From contig SHUM01000037.1 of the NCBI GenBank assembly GCA_009691245.1, positions 1 through 35,665 on the forward strand: 35,665 nucleotides of DNA, given 5' to 3'. This document shows, piece after piece, positions 35,057-35,665 of this stretch (the first letter of the stretch is position 1; every line of letters starts with the position of its first letter). The DNA comes from Acidobacteriota bacterium (GTDB lineage Bacteria > Acidobacteriota > Terriglobia > 2-12-FULL-54-10). Under the pieces are notes generated by a model. It was not told the origin of the DNA and made no database searches. It was given only the letters and a program-made list of their open reading frames with translations. The position numbers were made by a program, and so were the translations under genes.

Positions 35057-35509
35057 ATGATCAAGATCGTCGATGTCGCGCACGTCATGTTCAATGTCAC
35101 CGACATCGAACGGTCGCTGAAATTCTATCGCGACGTATTGGGCTTCACCGTCTCGGGGTCGTACGACGACGCCGTCGTGTGGCTGAACATGGGCCAGTAT
35201 CGCGAGGGCCAGAACCTCTTCTTCCACGACATCGGCCTCTATAAGGTTCCCAACGCCGCGCCGGAAAATGCGCGCAAGGTGGCGGGCCTGAATCACGCCG
35301 CGTTTCGTTTGGCCACTGTGGAAGAGGTGAACCAGGCCGCCGAGCATCTGAAGGCCAACCGGGTAAAAATTCTGAAAGGCCCGGCCACTCACAAAGAGGA
35401 CTCCGATTGCTACCTCTACTTTGAGGACCCGGACGGCAACGTGCTCGAACTGGTGGCCTCGACGCTGCCGAACTTTCCCGCCGACTATGTGGCCAATCGC
35501 GTGGATTAG
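35057..35509 (+). CDS. Glyoxalase/VOC-superfamily protein
   Basis: The protein has 150 residues from ATG 35057, with AAGGAG eight nt upstream. It has the paired beta-alpha-beta-beta-beta modules of the vicinal oxygen chelate fold: the first opens with VDVAHVMFNVTDIERSLKFYRDVLGF (first metal His at His9), the second with LNHAAFRLATVEEV (His81-region). The closing YFEDPDGNVLELVA holds the expected metal-binding Glu. Substrates in this family range from methylglyoxal adducts to extradiol rings and antibiotics, so the function is open. It may be co-transcribed with the SDR, but the palindrome lies between them. Confidence 0.88.
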   Translation: MIKIVDVAHVMFNVTDIERSLKFYRDVLGFTVSGSYDDAVVWLNMGQYREGQNLFFHDIGLYKVPNAAPENARKVAGLNHAAFRLATVEEVNQAAEHLKANRVKILKGPATHKEDSDCYLYFEDPDGNVLELVASTLPNFPADYVANRVD

Positions 35510-35529
35510 CGCGCGCCCCGGGTTTTTTT

Positions 35530-35621
35530 AATCAGAGCCCCGACCGCCAGGGAGGGAGCACAGTCGCCGATTATCACTAACCTTTGGACGTGCCCCCTCC
35601 CTGGCGGTCGGGGCTCTGATT
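35530..35621. repeat. Long palindrome of a second type at the window end
   Basis: Arms 35530-35560 and 35591-35621 match at 30 of 31 positions around a 30-nt loop. The left arm starts AATCAGAGCCCCGACCGCCA. A run of seven T residues (35523-35529) directly precedes it, so on the minus strand the hairpin is followed by A rather than T. It differs from the AGCG-N-AGCGA family and from the 8.9-kb repeat. It lies 20 bp past the glyoxalase-fold gene. Confidence 0.85.
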
Positions 35622-35665
35622 GCAGAGCGCGACGTCCCTGGAGCATCGGACGCCACGCGGAGGAT

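Overview
The window is G+C-rich bacterial chromosome and most likely comes from a member of the Acidobacteriota. The main clue is a ~1,100-residue Oar-like TonB-dependent receptor with an N-terminal carboxypeptidase-regulatory-like domain, a family greatly expanded in that phylum. Supporting clues are the cytochrome oxidase gene order, the many outer-membrane and lipid functions, and abundant intergenic palindromes. This assignment is inference; no rRNA is present. No phage, IS transposase or CRISPR array was seen.

Layout. (1) 1-5.65 kb, minus strand: thiolase, enoyl-CoA hydratase, a membrane-anchored hypothetical protein, then mlaE, mlaF and mlaD, a lipid-trafficking ABC system beside acyl-CoA enzymes. 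(2) 5.78-8.25 kb, minus strand: a compact set of a family 2 glycosyltransferase, two tandem 6-pyruvoyl-tetrahydropterin synthase paralogues and folE. (3) 8.3-13.2 kb: a TlpA-like thioredoxin, a copper-type P1B ATPase with N-terminal YHS and CPMHP domains, and divergent from it a run of small genes (DUF6176-like, HMA-like without Cys, hypothetical, TerB-like). (4) 13.4-14.0 kb: tRNA-Asp with a good promoter and an unlisted 51-residue zinc-ribbon-like mini-protein. (5) 14-19.5 kb, minus strand: the TonB-dependent receptor with a strong terminator, and a methyltransferase/glycosyltransferase pair. (6) 19.8-21.9 kb, plus strand: a secreted hypothetical protein, a SelW-like selenoprotein gene read through an in-frame UGA, and a TPR-like exported protein. 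(7) 22-24.3 kb, minus strand: hypothetical, HNH endonuclease, ComF and a DksA/TraR-type zinc finger. (8) 24.4-26.7 kb, plus strand: a sodium:solute symporter with a translationally coupled one-helix partner, and an XRE regulator. (9) 26.8-33.8 kb, minus strand: M28 peptidase with PDZ, and an aa3-type oxidase operon (coxB, coxA, two coxC-like genes, subunit IV, small CxxC protein). (10) 34.1-35.5 kb, plus strand: an SDR with a non-canonical active site and a glyoxalase-fold protein.

The most notable item is the selenoprotein at 20677..20910. It has a C-x-x-U redox motif and a small hairpin with a GUU loop 22 nt past the UGA, and it would be missed by ordinary gene calling. The second theme is a dispersed family of palindromes. 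Their arms are up to 35 bp (two copies have perfect 35/35 arms) and share an AGCG-N-AGCGA core and an ACCTGCT end. They sit after genes and also between genes inside the mla and cox operons. Two further unrelated long palindromes lie at 8.9-9.05 kb and 35.53-35.62 kb.
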